From contig JADZAK010000020.1 in NCBI GenBank assembly GCA_020852595.1, positions 1 through 54,681 on the forward strand: a stretch of DNA of 54,681 nucleotides. The letters run 5' to 3'. The position numbers and the translations under genes are program-made. This document shows, piece after piece, positions 9,474 to 19,552 of the stretch (within the stretch, counting starts at the first letter, position 1; every line of letters begins with the position of its first letter). The DNA is from Rhodospirillaceae bacterium. Its GTDB lineage: Bacteria > Pseudomonadota > Alphaproteobacteria > Rhodospirillales > Rhodospirillaceae. The notes under the pieces are model-generated. The model made no database searches. It saw nothing but the letters and a program-made list of their open reading frames with translations, and had not been told where the DNA came from.

Positions 9474-10646
9474 ATGAACGACGTTTCACAATCGAAAAGG
9501 ACCGTGCTCCAGGTCCTGCCGAGCCTTGTCAGCGGCGGAGTCGAGCGCGGCACCATCGACGTTGCCGCGGCTTTGGTGCGCGCGGGCTGGCGCGCGCTCG
9601 TGGTCTCGGAAGGCGGTCCGCTGGTGCGCGAGCTGGACCGCGCCGGCGCCGAACATATCGTGCTGCCGCTGAACACGAAGAACCCGAAGCGCGTGAAGGA
9701 AAACATCGCGCGGATCGCCGAGGTGATCCGCGCCGAGAAAGTCTCGCTGGTGCATGCACGCTCGCGCGCGCCCGGCTGGAGCGCGCGGGAAGCGGCGAAG
9801 GAAACCAATGTGCCCTTCGTCACGACCTTCCACGGCATCTACAGCCTGGGACCTTTCGGGCTGAAGAAGTTCTACAACCGCGTCATGGCCGATGGGGAGA
9901 TCGTGATCGCGGTGTCCAATTTCGTGCGCGAGCACATAATGGAGAACTACAAGGTTCCATCCGAGCGCATCCGCGTCATCCACCGCGGCATCGATACGCT
10001 GGGTTACGACGAAAAGAACGTGACCTCGACGCGCCTTATCCAGGTGGCGCAGAAGTGGCGCCTGCAGGAAGCCGGCCAGGTGATCATGCTGCCGGGACGC
10101 CTCACGGCGCTGAAAGGCCATGACGTGCTGATCGACGCGCTCGCCGAACTGAAACGCCGGCGCGGCGGCACGCTCGATGTGCGCTGCCTGATGGTGGGCC
10201 AAGGCGCGCCGGGTTTCGCGGACCGCATCATGAGCCACGCCGTGAGCCGCCGCGTCGACGGCCATGTGCAGGTGATCCAGGACTGCAACGACATGCCGGC
10301 CGCCTACATGGTGACAGATGTGGCGGTTGTCGCCTCCACGCGGCCCGAAGCGTTCGGGCGCGTCATTGCTGAAGCCCAAGCGATGGGCAGGCCCGTTGTC
10401 GCCTGCTCGCATGGGCCGACGGCGGAAATCATCGAGCCCGGCGTCACGGGCTGGATGTTCACCGCGAGCGATCCCGTGTCGCTGGCCGACGCGTTGGAAC
10501 GTGCGCTGTCTTTGTCTCGCGAGGAGCGCGCGGCCTTGGCCAAGCGCGCGTCCGAGCGCGCGCGGGCGCTGTTCAACAAAGACGAGATGTGCGCCAAGAC
10601 CCTCGCGGTTTACGAAGAAGTGTTAGCGAAGCATATGGTTTCATGA
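9474..10646 (+). CDS. Glycosyltransferase family 4 (GT-B)
   Basis: The product is 390 residues with a GT-B fold. The N-terminal acceptor domain has the GGVERG loop near residue 23. The C-terminal GT1/GT4 nucleotide-sugar domain contains LPGRLTALKGHDVLIDAL and the EX7E motif (E-AFGRVIA-E) in RPEAFGRVIAEAQAMG. It probably transfers a sugar onto a lipopolysaccharide core or other surface glycan; donor and acceptor are unknown. It overlaps the next glycosyltransferase by four bases (ATGA), forming a two-gene unit consistent with envelope glycan assembly. Confidence 0.88.
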   Translation: MNDVSQSKRTVLQVLPSLVSGGVERGTIDVAAALVRAGWRALVVSEGGPLVRELDRAGAEHIVLPLNTKNPKRVKENIARIAEVIRAEKVSLVHARSRAPGWSAREAAKETNVPFVTTFHGIYSLGPFGLKKFYNRVMADGEIVIAVSNFVREHIMENYKVPSERIRVIHRGIDTLGYDEKNVTSTRLIQVAQKWRLQEAGQVIMLPGRLTALKGHDVLIDALAELKRRRGGTLDVRCLMVGQGAPGFADRIMSHAVSRRVDGHVQVIQDCNDMPAAYMVTDVAVVASTRPEAFGRVIAEAQAMGRPVVACSHGPTAEIIEPGVTGWMFTASDPVSLADALERALSLSREERAALAKRASERARALFNKDEMCAKTLAVYEEVLAKHMVS

Positions 10647-11584
10647 CGACGGAGAGTATTCTCGTTGTCCTGACATCCGGCCTCGAGCGGATCGTTCCAG
10701 CCCTCGGCGCTCTCGCGGCGATCAAGGCGGCGCATGCGGCCGCCGAAGTCGTCATCCTGGCCCGCGCCGAATACGCCGAGTTCCTGCGCACGTCGCCTTA
10801 TGCCGACGACGTGTGGGCGGACGACACTATCCGCTCGCATAGTCTCAAACGCTGGCGGAGCTTGCGCACGCGGCTGCGCTCAAAGGACTGGGCGCGCGTG
10901 TACGACCTCGACGCCAACCCCCACTCGAAACATCTGTTCTGGCTGCTGTACGGACGGCGCGCGCTGTCCGCGGCGCGGAGCTGCCTTGCCTGGTGCGGGG
11001 TCATCCCGGGCACCTTCCTCGCCTGGAGCGATCCGCACCGCATGCAGATGCATGTGCGCGACCAGTGGGCCCATCAATTGCGCCATGCCGGCATTCCGGT
11101 GATCCCGGCCACCGATCTGTCCTGGGTGGCGCGGCGGGTGGCCGCCTTCAATGTGCCGTTCCGCATGAACGAGCCTTATGTGCTGGTGGCGGTCGAGCCG
11201 GGCCCGAACGGGCCGTGGCCGCGCCTTGGCGAGTTCGCCAGGTTGGCCGCGGCCGAAGGGCGCGTGCTGGTTGCGGTGGGGCTGTCGGCCACCGAGGACC
11301 TGACCGCCCTGAAGGCCGCCTGCCCGGGCCTGGTCGACCTGGTCGGCAAAGCCAGCCTCAATGAACTGGTGTTCCTGGCCTGGGCCGCTGCTGGAGCCGT
11401 GGGCGCGGACAACGGGGTGATGCATCTCGCGGCGGGGGCCGGCTGCCGCAGTGTAATCCTTTACGGGGAAAGCTCCGACCCGGCCCTGGTGGGCCAACGG
11501 GGCTCGCGGGTGACCATCCTGCGCCGGCCACACCTTGGCGGTATCCCGGGCTCGGAAGTTCTCGCGGCGTTAAAACGCCTGTAA
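10643..11584 (+). CDS. Glycosyltransferase family 9 (heptosyltransferase-like)
   Basis: The product is 313 residues, with ATG 10643 chosen for the ATGA overlap with the preceding gene. The N terminus (ILVVLTSGLERIVPALGALAAIK) and the late motif GADNGVMHLAAGAGCRSVILYG are typical of ADP-heptose:LPS heptosyltransferases of family GT9. It probably acts on the inner face of the inner membrane in LPS core synthesis with its GT4 partner. The exact sugar is uncertain, as some alphaproteobacteria use this family on non-heptose cores. Confidence 0.85.
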   Translation: MTTESILVVLTSGLERIVPALGALAAIKAAHAAAEVVILARAEYAEFLRTSPYADDVWADDTIRSHSLKRWRSLRTRLRSKDWARVYDLDANPHSKHLFWLLYGRRALSAARSCLAWCGVIPGTFLAWSDPHRMQMHVRDQWAHQLRHAGIPVIPATDLSWVARRVAAFNVPFRMNEPYVLVAVEPGPNGPWPRLGEFARLAAAEGRVLVAVGLSATEDLTALKAACPGLVDLVGKASLNELVFLAWAAAGAVGADNGVMHLAAGAGCRSVILYGESSDPALVGQRGSRVTILRRPHLGGIPGSEVLAALKRL

Positions 11585-11650
11585 ATCCGGCGCCGTTTCA
11601 TCTAAATTCCGGCCCCAAATTCAGGCTAAACCTTTAAATATCAAGGCCCC

Positions 11651-13564
11651 ATGGTCGCCATTACCCTTCCGGACGGCAGCGTCCGGACCTATCCGAAGCC
11701 CATCACCGGCGCGGAACTCGCCGCCGATATCGGCCCCGGCCTCGCCAAGGCCGCCCTCGCCCTGCGCATCGACGGCGAGATGAAGGACCTGAACATGGTC
11801 CTCGACCGCGACACCAAGGTCGCCATCGTCACCAAGAAAGATCCGGACGCGCTGGAGCTTCTTCGTCACGACGCGGCGCATGTGATGGCCGAAGCGGTGC
11901 AGGAGTTGTATCCGAAGACGCAAGTCACCATCGGTCCGGCGATCGAGAACGGTTTTTATTACGACTTCGCCCGCGACGAGCCCTTCACGCCCGCCGATCT
12001 CGAGAAGATCGAAGCGCGCATGCGCGAGATCGTGGACCGCGACGAGCCGATCACCCGCGAAGAGTGGGACCGCGACCAGGCCGTCGCGCACTTCAAGGAG
12101 ATCGGCGAGAAGTACAAGGCCGAGCTGATCGAGAATTTCCCGGCCGGCGAGACCATCAGCGTCTATCGCCAGGGCCAGTGGAAAGACCTGTGCCGCGGGC
12201 CGCATCTGCCCTCGACGGGCAAGCTGGGCAAGGCGTTCAAGCTGACCAAGCTGGCCGGCGCTTATTGGCGCGGCGACGCCAAAAACGCCATGTTGCAGCG
12301 TATTTACGGCACCGCGTGGGGCGACGAAAAGCAGCTCAAAGATTACCTGACGATGATCGAAGAGGCGGAGAAGCGCGATCACCGCCGTTTGGGCAAGGAA
12401 CTCGACCTGTTCCACCTGCAGGAGGAAGCCCAAGGCGCGGTGTTCTGGCATCCCAAGGGCTGGACGCTGTACCGCACGCTGCAGAACTACATCCGCGGCC
12501 GCCTGGAAAAGGCCGGCTATGTGGAAGTGAACACGCCTCTCTTGATGGACAAGGTGCTGTGGGAAAAGTCCGGCCATTGGGACAAGTTCCGCGACGCGAT
12601 GTTCACCTCGGAGTCGGAAGAACGTGTGCTGGCCGTGAAACCGATGAACTGCCCGGGTCATGTGCAGATCTTCAATCAAGGCATCAAGAGCTACCGCGAC
12701 CTGCCCTTACGTATCGCTGAATTCGGCTGCTGCCATCGCAACGAACCTTCGGGCGCGCTGCACGGCCTGATGCGCGTGCGCGCCTTTGTGCAGGACGACG
12801 CGCATATCTTCTGCACCGAAGATCAGATCAAATCCGAAACCAAGGCGTTCATCGAACTGCTGCAGTCGGTCTATAAAGATCTGGGCTTCGCCGAGATCCG
12901 CGTGAAGTTCTCGGACCGTCCGCCGACTCGCGCGGGGTCCGACGAAACCTGGGACCGCGCCGAAGCGGCCCTGAAAGACGCCACCGACGCCGCCGGCCTG
13001 GAATGGACCCTGAACCCCGGCGAAGGCGCGTTCTACGGCCCGAAACTGGAATTCGTGCTGCGCGACGCCATCGGCCGCGACTGGCAGTGCGGCACCCTGC
13101 AGGCCGATTTCGTGCTGCCCGACCGCCTGGGCGCCCATTACGTCGGCGAGGACGGGGCCAAACACACGCCGGTGATGCTGCACCGGGCCATCCTGGGCTC
13201 CTTTGAGCGCTTTGTCGGCATCCTTGTGGAAAACTATTCGGGCAAATTCCCGCTGTGGCTCAACCCGCTGCAGGCCGTGGTTTGCACGATCACCGACGAT
13301 GCCGCCGGCTATGCCAACGAGGTCGCGCAGACCCTGCAAGCCGCTGGAATCCGGGTCGAAACGGACCTTCGCAACGAAAAGATCAACTACAAGGTGCGTG
13401 AGCACTCGCTGACCAAGGTGCCGGTCCTGGTGGTGGTCGGAAAAAAGGAAGCCGAAACCCGCACGGTGGCCTTGAGACGTCTGGGCGGCGCCAACCAAGA
13501 AGTCCTTGCGCTGCAAGAGGCAACCGATAGACTTAAATCGGAAGCGGCGGTTCCGAGCGTTTAG
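11651..13564 (+). CDS. thrS: Threonyl-tRNA synthetase
   Basis: The product is 637 residues, near the standard length. Domains in order are TGS (about 1-60), the editing/N2 domain with [16 protein letters not shown], the class II catalytic core with MNCPGH, the zinc-ligand region and the [13 protein letters not shown] segment, and a C-terminal anticodon-binding domain. It charges tRNA-Thr and clears mischarged Ser. It starts at ATG 11651. It is the first gene of the translation block; infC follows about 100 bases later, the classical thrS-infC order. Confidence 0.97.
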   Translation: MVAITLPDGSVRTYPKPITGAELAADIGPGLAKAALALRIDGEMKDLNMVLDRDTKVAIVTKKDPDALELLRHDAAHVMAEAVQELYPKTQVTIGPAIENGFYYDFARDEPFTPADLEKIEARMREIVDRDEPITREEWDRDQAVAHFKEIGEKYKAELIENFPAGETISVYRQGQWKDLCRGPHLPSTGKLGKAFKLTKLAGAYWRGDAKNAMLQRIYGTAWGDEKQLKDYLTMIEEAEKRDHRRLGKELDLFHLQEEAQGAVFWHPKGWTLYRTLQNYIRGRLEKAGYVEVNTPLLMDKVLWEKSGHWDKFRDAMFTSESEERVLAVKPMNCPGHVQIFNQGIKSYRDLPLRIAEFGCCHRNEPSGALHGLMRVRAFVQDDAHIFCTEDQIKSETKAFIELLQSVYKDLGFAEIRVKFSDRPPTRAGSDETWDRAEAALKDATDAAGLEWTLNPGEGAFYGPKLEFVLRDAIGRDWQCGTLQADFVLPDRLGAHYVGEDGAKHTPVMLHRAILGSFERFVGILVENYSGKFPLWLNPLQAVVCTITDDAAGYANEVAQTLQAAGIRVETDLRNEKINYKVREHSLTKVPVLVVVGKKEAETRTVALRRLGGANQEVLALQEATDRLKSEAAVPSV

Positions 13565-13666
13565 CACGCTCCGAGCCGTCGTTTTCCGTATGAGTGGGTG
13601 TTATTGAATGCCCACCCGCGGAACCCAATATTCAACGCGTCATCAACAACGTCAGGAGATTGATAC

Positions 13667-14212
13667 ATACCTAGGTTTGACCAGCCCGCGCCCTCGTCGT
13701 CCTCCAGCAAGGATGGCCCGCGCGTCAATGAACAGATCAACAACCGTACGGTGCGCCTGATCGGCCACGACGGCGCCAACTTCGGGGTCGTAGACCGCGA
13801 AACCGCCCTGAAGAAGGCCGAGGAAGTCGGCCTTGATCTGGTCGAGATCTCTCCCAATGCCGATCCGCCGGTCTGCAAAGTCCTCGACTTCGGAAAGTAC
13901 AAGTACGAAGAGCAGAAGAAGAAAAACGAGGCGCGCAAGAAGCAGAAGGTGATCGAAGTCAAGGAGATCAAACTTCGTCCCAACATCGACGACCACGACT
14001 ACGACGTGAAGATGCGCGCCATGCGCCGCTTCCTCGAGGAAGGCGACAAGGTGAAGGTCACCTTGCGTTTCCGTGGCCGTGAAATGGCGCACATGGAGCT
14101 GGGCTATCAACTCCTGCAGCGCGTCAAAGCCGACTTCGAATCGGGCGCAAAGGTCGAACAAGAACCGCGCTCGGAAGGCCGCCAGATCGTGATGGTGGTG
14201 GCGCCTCGGTAA
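13667..14212 (+). CDS. infC: Translation initiation factor IF-3 (non-canonical ATA start)
   Basis: The product is about 181 residues if it starts at ATA 13667. IF3 prevents premature 50S joining and discriminates against bad start codons on the 30S. The conserved body [48 protein letters not shown] and [16 protein letters not shown] is clear. The first ATG/GTG in the conserved frame (GTG 13751) would delete the N-terminal IF3 residues. Upstream the frame is open back to a TGA at 13661, and the ATA at 13667 is preceded by AGGAG at 13654-13658 with an 8-base spacer. Rare start codons in infC are known to allow autoregulation by IF3; ATA here is inferred. Confidence 0.88.
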   Translation: MPRFDQPAPSSSSSKDGPRVNEQINNRTVRLIGHDGANFGVVDRETALKKAEEVGLDLVEISPNADPPVCKVLDFGKYKYEEQKKKNEARKKQKVIEVKEIKLRPNIDDHDYDVKMRAMRRFLEEGDKVKVTLRFRGREMAHMELGYQLLQRVKADFESGAKVEQEPRSEGRQIVMVVAPR

Positions 14213-14228
14213 AGGCGAAAAGAAAAAT

Positions 14229-14256
14229 CGGCGCGGTGAAAAAATGCACCGCGCCG
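14229..14256. other. Perfect hairpin after infC
   Basis: CGGCGCGGTG at 14229-14238 pairs perfectly with CACCGCGCCG at 14247-14256, with an 8-base A-rich loop. It lies between infC and the DoxX gene. The T-rich tail is on the minus-strand side (preceded on plus by AAAAAT), so it is not a standard terminator for infC. It may attenuate transcription or protect an RNA end. Confidence 0.5.
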
Positions 14257-14275
14257 AAAAGTTCTGGGGGGAACC

Positions 14276-14710
14276 ATGTCGGACGATTTTTACGCGCGCT
14301 GGGCGCCATACCAACTCAGTATTCTGCGGATCATGTCGTCGTTGCTGTTCATCGCTCACGGCACGCAGAAACTTTTCAATTTCCCGATGCGGCCCGCGGT
14401 CGACGGCGTGACGCCGCCGCCGTTCGAGCTGTTCTCGCTGATCGGCGCGGCCGGGGTGTTGGAATTCGCCGGCGGCGCGTTGCTGCTGATCGGCCTGTTC
14501 ACCCGCCAGGTCGCGTTCCTGCTGTCGGGCATGATGGCGGTGGCCTATTTCATCGCCCACCATCCGCGCACGTTCTATCCGGTGAACAACGGCGGCGACG
14601 CGGCGATCCTGTTCTGCTTCATCTTCCTGCTCCTGTTTTTCACGGGCGGCGGCCCTTTAAGCGTCGAGTCGATTTTCGCGCGGCGCCGGGCGGAAGCCGC
14701 GGTCGGTTAG
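14276..14710 (+). CDS. DoxX family membrane protein
   Basis: The product is 144 residues with four hydrophobic segments. It shows the DoxX hallmark N terminus ILRIMSSLLFIAHGTQKLF, then LIGAAGVLEFAGGALLLIGLFTRQVAFLLSGMMAVAYF and a C-terminal helix FCFIFLLLFFTGGG. DoxX/SURF4-like proteins are small inner-membrane proteins, some linked to quinone or thiol redox chemistry; the function here is unknown. A GGGGGGAA stretch lies just before ATG 14276. It interrupts the usual infC-rpmI adjacency, and a separate promoter lies downstream for rpmI. Confidence 0.88.
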   Translation: MSDDFYARWAPYQLSILRIMSSLLFIAHGTQKLFNFPMRPAVDGVTPPPFELFSLIGAAGVLEFAGGALLLIGLFTRQVAFLLSGMMAVAYFIAHHPRTFYPVNNGGDAAILFCFIFLLLFFTGGGPLSVESIFARRRAEAAVG

Positions 14711-14759
14711 ACCCCCAAAAAAGGGCCTCCCGGGCCGGTTTCCGCGCCCCCGGCGTGTC

Positions 14760-14788
14760 TTGCAAAGCCCGGTTTTGGCGGGTATAAG
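14760..14788 (+). promoter_or_regulatory. Sigma-70-type promoter for rpmI-rplT
   Basis: TTGCAA at 14760-14765 and TATAAG at 14783-14788 are separated by exactly 17 bases, a good housekeeping promoter. It lies about 165 bases before rpmI, leaving a leader (about 14795-14954) that contains GC-rich repeats and a GGCT..AGCC hairpin region. Such a leader could bind L20 autoregulatorily; that is inference. Confidence 0.55.
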
Positions 14789-14954
14789 CGCGCCTTCCTG
14801 ACCAAAGGGGCGATTATCCACAGGTCAGAGCAAGGGGTCGGGTCCTGCACCCGAGTCCACCGGTTCAAGGCTAAAAAGCCAATAATTTCAGGCTTTTAGG
14901 GCATGCCTTCGGGCCGGGTCCAATAAACCGTCATGCTGATTGAAAGGACGCAAA

Positions 14955-15155
14955 ATGCCCAAGATGAAGACCCAGAGCTCCGCCAAAAAGCGGTTCAAGG
15001 TTACCGGGACCGGCAAAGTTAAGGCCGGCGTCGCTCACAAGCGCCACCGCCTGATCTCCAAGCCGAAGAAGATGAAGCGTCAGAATCGCCGCACCATGGT
15101 GCTGGCGAAGCCGGACGGCATCATCATCAAGAAAAACTTCCTGCCGTACGCCTAA
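14955..15155 (+). CDS. rpmI: 50S ribosomal protein L35
   Basis: The product is 66 residues, the standard length. It starts at ATG 14955 ([20 protein letters not shown]), with AAAGGA about 7 bases upstream. It is highly basic, with the family motif [18 protein letters not shown] and the C-terminal FLPYA. It is part of the large subunit and is followed by rplT after 24 bases, as in nearly all bacteria. Confidence 0.96.
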   Translation: MPKMKTQSSAKKRFKVTGTGKVKAGVAHKRHRLISKPKKMKRQNRRTMVLAKPDGIIIKKNFLPYA

Positions 15156-15179
15156 ACCCACCCTTCACGGAGCACGACC

Positions 15180-15539
15180 ATGTCACGCGTTAAACGCGGC
15201 GTTACCAAACACGCCCGCCACAAGAAGGTCCTCGAGCAAACCAAGGGTTTCCGGGGCCGTCACTCCACCAATTACAAGATCGCGAAGAACCGCCTGGAAA
15301 AGGCGCTGCGCTATCAGTACCGCGACCGCCGCCTGAAGAAGCGCGATTTCCGCGCGCTGTGGATCCAGCGTATCAACGCCGCCGTGCGTCCGCTGGGCCT
15401 CACCTACTCTCGATTTATCAACGGGCTCAAGAAGGCCGGCATCGAGTTGGATCGTAAGGTCCTCGCCGATATGGCCGTCCGTGAGCCCGCCGCCATCGAA
15501 GGTCTGGTGAAGCAGGCCCAAGCCGCGCTCGCTGCTTAA
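15180..15539 (+). CDS. rplT: 50S ribosomal protein L20
   Basis: The product is 119 residues starting [26 protein letters not shown], with the typical long basic N-terminal extension that threads into 23S rRNA and the globular C-terminal domain ([26 protein letters not shown]). It is essential for early 50S assembly and is often autoregulatory on its own operon. It is followed directly by a strong terminator, which closes the rpmI-rplT unit. Confidence 0.97.
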   Translation: MSRVKRGVTKHARHKKVLEQTKGFRGRHSTNYKIAKNRLEKALRYQYRDRRLKKRDFRALWIQRINAAVRPLGLTYSRFINGLKKAGIELDRKVLADMAVREPAAIEGLVKQAQAALAA

Positions 15540-15562
15540 ATTCTCGTCGAGACGAAGTCGGT

Positions 15563-15601
15563 AAAGGGGCGGCCTTCATCGGGCAGCCCCTTTCCTTTTT
15601 G
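15563..15601 (+). terminator. Rho-independent terminator after rplT
   Basis: AAAGGGGC at 15563-15570 pairs with GCCCCTTT at 15586-15593, and a T-rich tail follows (15591-15601). It terminates rpmI-rplT about 25 bases after the stop, 20 bases before pheS. Confidence 0.85.
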
Positions 15602-15621
15602 TATGTCTGAGTAAAAGCCCA

Positions 15622-16701
15622 ATGACCGACACGATCGAGAAACTGCGTACCGAACTGCTGACGGCGGTCAGCGACGCCGCCGAGCTCACGACCCTGGAAG
15701 ACGTGCGCGTGGCCGCCCTCGGCAAGAAGGGCCGCATCACGGGCATGATGAAGGAACTCGGCGCCATGGCGCCCGAGGAGCGCAAAGCCGCGGGCCAGCG
15801 CCTGAACGTGCTCAAAGACGAAGTCGCCGCCGCGCTCGACGCGAAGAAGACGGCCTTCGAATCGGCCGCGCTGAACGCGCGCCTGGCCAGCGAGAGCATG
15901 GACGTCAGCCTGCCGGTCCGTCCGGAAACCAAGGGCTCGCTGCACCCGATCAGCCAGACCACGGCGGAGATCGCCGCGATCTTCGGCGAGATGGGCTTTG
16001 AAGTCGCCGACGGTCCGGACATCGAAGATGATTTTCATAATTTCACGGCGCTGAATTTCCCGCCGGGCCATCCGGCGCGCGAGATGCACGACACCTTCTT
16101 CCTGCCGCCCGATTCGGACGGTCAGCGCTATCTGCTGCGCACGCACACCTCGCCCGTGCAGATCCGCACCATGATGAGCAAGAAGCCGCCCATCCGCGTG
16201 ATCATTCCGGGGCGCACGTACCGCTGCGACTACGACATGACGCACACGCCGATGTTCCACCAGGTGGAGCTTCTGGTGATCGACACCGAGACCAACATGT
16301 CTCATTTGCGGGGGTGCCTGCAGGAGTTCGTGCGCACCTTCTTCGGCATCGACGATCTGACCACGCGTTTCCGTCCGTCCTTCTTCCCCTTCACCGAACC
16401 GTCGGCGGAGATGGATATCGGCTGCTCGCGCCAGGGCGGCGAGCTGAAGCTCGGCAACTATGGCGATTGGCTCGAGATCCTGGGCTGCGGCATGGTGCAT
16501 CCGAATGTGATCAAGGCCTGCGGCCTCGATCCGGACGTCTATCAGGGTTTCGCCGCCGGCATGGGCATCGAGCGTATCGCCATGCTGAAGTACGGCATCC
16601 CGGACCTGCGCACCTTCTTCGAATCCGACCTGCGCTGGCTGCGTCACTACGGTTTCGCCGCGCTCGACGTGCCGAGCGTGACCGGAGGACTGGCGCGATG
16701 A
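15622..16701 (+). CDS. pheS: Phenylalanyl-tRNA synthetase alpha subunit
   Basis: The product is 359 residues. It has the N-terminal coiled-coil that contacts tRNA (about 1-90), then the class II catalytic core with [19 protein letters not shown], the segment containing [18 protein letters not shown], motif 2 ([21 protein letters not shown]) and motif 3 ([18 protein letters not shown]). The enzyme acts as an (alpha-beta)2 tetramer with PheT. It overlaps the following ASCH gene by four bases (ATGA), so PheS and PheT translation is linked through an inserted gene. Confidence 0.97.
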   Translation: MTDTIEKLRTELLTAVSDAAELTTLEDVRVAALGKKGRITGMMKELGAMAPEERKAAGQRLNVLKDEVAAALDAKKTAFESAALNARLASESMDVSLPVRPETKGSLHPISQTTAEIAAIFGEMGFEVADGPDIEDDFHNFTALNFPPGHPAREMHDTFFLPPDSDGQRYLLRTHTSPVQIRTMMSKKPPIRVIIPGRTYRCDYDMTHTPMFHQVELLVIDTETNMSHLRGCLQEFVRTFFGIDDLTTRFRPSFFPFTEPSAEMDIGCSRQGGELKLGNYGDWLEILGCGMVHPNVIKACGLDPDVYQGFAAGMGIERIAMLKYGIPDLRTFFESDLRWLRHYGFAALDVPSVTGGLAR

Positions 16702-17123
16702 GCAAACAAAACGTCCCGAAGGTCTACGCGCATCTGCCGCAGTGGGCCTTCGGCCACACCAAGAAAGAAGCCGACGAGCTGTGCGCGTTGGTCCTGGACG
16801 GCAAGAAGGTCGCGACCAGCGCGGCGCTCTATCACTTTGAGGACGAGGAACCGCCTGAGCCGGGCGACAAGGCCGTCATCCTGGACGGCGACGGCCGTCC
16901 GCGCTGCGTGATCGAGTTCACCGAAGTCGAGCCGGTTGTCTTCAAGGACGTCGATGCCAAGTTCGCGTTCGACGAGGGCGAAGGCGACCGCTCGCTGGCT
17001 TACTGGCGCAAGACACACGAAGAGTTCTTCACGCGTGAGGGCTATTTCGCGCCCGACATGCTTTTGCTGTGTCAGTACTTCCGCGTGATTGAACGCCTTG
17101 AATACCGGAGAATGGCGCCGTGA
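16698..17123 (+). CDS. ASCH-domain protein inserted between pheS and pheT
   Basis: The product is 141 residues starting at ATG 16698 ([19 protein letters not shown]). The core [32 protein letters not shown], then [42 protein letters not shown], is the ASCH (PF04266) signature, a PUA-like RNA-binding fold. Relatives include E. coli YqfB, an N4-acetylcytidine amidohydrolase, and ASCH ribonucleases. It overlaps pheS (ATGA) and pheT (GTGA) by four bases each, so it is strictly co-translated with the synthetase. A role in nucleoside salvage or RNA processing is possible; the link to Phe-tRNA synthesis is unknown. Confidence 0.88.
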   Translation: MSKQNVPKVYAHLPQWAFGHTKKEADELCALVLDGKKVATSAALYHFEDEEPPEPGDKAVILDGDGRPRCVIEFTEVEPVVFKDVDAKFAFDEGEGDRSLAYWRKTHEEFFTREGYFAPDMLLLCQYFRVIERLEYRRMAP

Positions 17124-19531
17124 AGTTCACCCTTTCGTGGCTGAAAGACCATCTGGACACCACCGCCGGCCTGGATGAGATCGTCACTAAGCTCACGGCC
17201 GTCGGCCTTGAAGTGGAAAGCGTCGAGGATCCCGGCAAAGGCCTCGAACAGTTCGTGGTCGCGCATGTCGTGGAAGCCAAGCAGCATCCCAACGCCGACC
17301 GCCTGCGCCTGTGCACGGTGAACGCCGGCGCCGAGACGCTGCAGGTTGTGTGCGGCGCGCCGAACGCGCGCACGGGCCTCAAGGTCGTGCTGGCGCGCCC
17401 CGGCGCCGTCATCCCCATCACCGGCGAAGTCCTCAAGAAGGGCAAGATCCGCGATGTGGAGAGCCAGGGCATGATGTGCTCCTACCGCGAACTGAAGCTG
17501 GGCGAGGATCACGCCGGCATCATCGAGCTGCCCGAGGACGCGCCCGTGGGCGCGCCGGTGACGGAAGTGCTCAAATTCGATCCCGTCATCGAGATCAACC
17601 TGACGCCGAACCGCGTGGACGCCCTCGGCGTTTACGGCATTGCTAGGGATCTTGCCGCCGCCGGTCTCGGCACGCTGAAGCCGCTGAGATCGAACCCGGT
17701 GCCCGGCAAAGCCACGAGCTCGCGCAAGATCGACATGGGTCTTGCCGCCGGTCATGAACACAAGTGCCCGCAGTTCGTCGGCCGCACCGTCCGCGGCGTG
17801 AAGAACGGCGAGAGCCCGGCGTGGCTGAAAGACCGCCTGCAGGCCATCGGCCTGCGCCCCGTGTCCGTGATCGTCGACGTCACCCAGTACCTGACCATCG
17901 ATCTCGGCCGTCCGCTGCACGCCTTTGACGACGCGAAACTGTCGGGCGATATCGGCCCGCGCCTCGCCAAGGCCGGCGAAGAGATTGCCGCGCTGAACGG
18001 CAAGAGCTACACCCTCGATGAAAACATGGTGGTGATCGCGGACCGGACCACCGGCCTCGGCATCGGCGGCATCATGGGCGGCGAGCCGTCCAGCGTCACC
18101 GAAGGCACCAGCGCGATCTTCCTGGAGTCGGCCCTGTTCGACGCCAAGAACATCGCCGAGACGGGCCGCAAGCTCCTGCTCAACACCGATGCGCGTTACG
18201 CTTTTGAACGTGGGGTCGATCCGGCCTCCGCGCGTATGGGCATCGAAGTCGCCACGCATATGATCCTCGAGCTCTGCGGCGGCGAGCCCGCCGAAATCGT
18301 CGACGGCGGCAAGGCGCCCGATTGGAACCGCGCCATCGCGTTCAATCCGGCGCGCGTGAAGTCGCTCGGCGGCGTGGAACTGCCCGAAGTCGAGATGAAA
18401 GCGATCCTGATGCGCCTGGGCTTCACGCTGTCCGGTTCCGGCGACGCGTGGCAGGTCGTGCCGCCGTCATGGCGCACGGACGTGGAGAGCTGGCAGGACC
18501 TCGTGGAAGAAATCTTGCGCATCTACGGCTACGACAACATCCCGCCGGTGCCGATGCCGCGCGCGTCGATGCCAAAACAAGTTCTCTCGACCGATCAGAA
18601 GCGCTGGGAAGTGGCCCGCCGCGCGCTGGCGGGACGGGGTCTCAATGAAACCGTGACCTGGGCCTTCCTCGCGCGCGCTCACGCCGAGAAGTTCCTCGGC
18701 GATCTTGCGCTCGTGTTGCTGGCGAACCCCATCAGCTCCGATCTCGACGCCATGCGTCCGTCGCTGGTCCCGAACCTCGCGGCCGCCGCCGGACGCAATG
18801 CCGCGCGCGGCATGGCCGATGTCGGCCTGTTCGAAGTCGGCCCGCGTTTCGAAGGGACCAAGCCAGGTCAACAGACTCTCGTCGCCTGTGCCTTGCGCGC
18901 CGGCCACACCAGCGCGCGTCATTGGGACGGCGCGCGCCGTCCCGTGGACGCGATGGATGCAAAAGCCGATGCGATCGCCGCCCTGGAAGCGGCGGGCGCG
19001 GGCGTCGCGGGCCTGCAGACCTATGCCGGCAACGCCAGCGGCGTGCCCGCCTGGTATCATCCGGGCCGCGCGGGCGTCCTGAAGCTGGGCAACCAAGTCC
19101 TCGCCGCTTTCGGCGAGCTGCACCCGGCGATCCTGGCGGCGCTCGACGTCAAAGGCCCCGTCGTCGCCTGCGAAGTGTTCCTGGAACGCATCCCGCCGGT
19201 GAAGAAGAAGGGCGTGGGCGCGGCGCGCCCGCTCCTGAAGGCTTCGAACTTCCAACCGGTGGAACGTGACTTCGCGTTTGTCGTTGAAGCCGGCGTGCCG
19301 GCCGAATCGCTCCTGCGCGCGGTGCGCGGCGCCGAGCGCGAGCTGATCACCGAGGTCGGCCTGTTCGACGTCTACGAGGGCCCGCATGTGGGTGAAGGCA
19401 AGAAGTCGCTTGCGATCGCGGTCACCCTGCAACCGAAAGACACGACCCTGACCGACGAGCAGATTGAGGCCGTGGCCAAGAAGATCGTCGCGGCCGCCGA
19501 GAAAACTTGCGGCGCGAAGCTGCGCGCCTAG
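17120..19531 (+). CDS. pheT: Phenylalanyl-tRNA synthetase beta subunit
   Basis: The product is 803 residues, full length, starting at GTG 17120 inside the stop of the ASCH gene. Domains in order are an N-terminal region with an EMAP/OB tRNA-binding domain (FVVAHVVEAKQHPNADRLRLCTV), B3/B4 editing domains, the B5 domain (about 395-470), a catalytic-like class II domain (DLVEEILRIYGYDNIP) and a C-terminal ferredoxin-fold anticodon-binding domain (NFQPVERDFAFVVEAGVPAE). It pairs with PheS and edits Tyr-tRNA-Phe. lepA follows after 21 bases. Confidence 0.97.
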   Translation: MKFTLSWLKDHLDTTAGLDEIVTKLTAVGLEVESVEDPGKGLEQFVVAHVVEAKQHPNADRLRLCTVNAGAETLQVVCGAPNARTGLKVVLARPGAVIPITGEVLKKGKIRDVESQGMMCSYRELKLGEDHAGIIELPEDAPVGAPVTEVLKFDPVIEINLTPNRVDALGVYGIARDLAAAGLGTLKPLRSNPVPGKATSSRKIDMGLAAGHEHKCPQFVGRTVRGVKNGESPAWLKDRLQAIGLRPVSVIVDVTQYLTIDLGRPLHAFDDAKLSGDIGPRLAKAGEEIAALNGKSYTLDENMVVIADRTTGLGIGGIMGGEPSSVTEGTSAIFLESALFDAKNIAETGRKLLLNTDARYAFERGVDPASARMGIEVATHMILELCGGEPAEIVDGGKAPDWNRAIAFNPARVKSLGGVELPEVEMKAILMRLGFTLSGSGDAWQVVPPSWRTDVESWQDLVEEILRIYGYDNIPPVPMPRASMPKQVLSTDQKRWEVARRALAGRGLNETVTWAFLARAHAEKFLGDLALVLLANPISSDLDAMRPSLVPNLAAAAGRNAARGMADVGLFEVGPRFEGTKPGQQTLVACALRAGHTSARHWDGARRPVDAMDAKADAIAALEAAGAGVAGLQTYAGNASGVPAWYHPGRAGVLKLGNQVLAAFGELHPAILAALDVKGPVVACEVFLERIPPVKKKGVGAARPLLKASNFQPVERDFAFVVEAGVPAESLLRAVRGAERELITEVGLFDVYEGPHVGEGKKSLAIAVTLQPKDTTLTDEQIEAVAKKIVAAAEKTCGAKLRA

Positions 19532-19552
19532 AAAACCTTTAGAATTGTTGTC

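Noticed and set aside
14229-14256. Terminator of infC
   Set aside because: The stem is strong but T residues follow only on the minus-strand side, where there is no gene to terminate.
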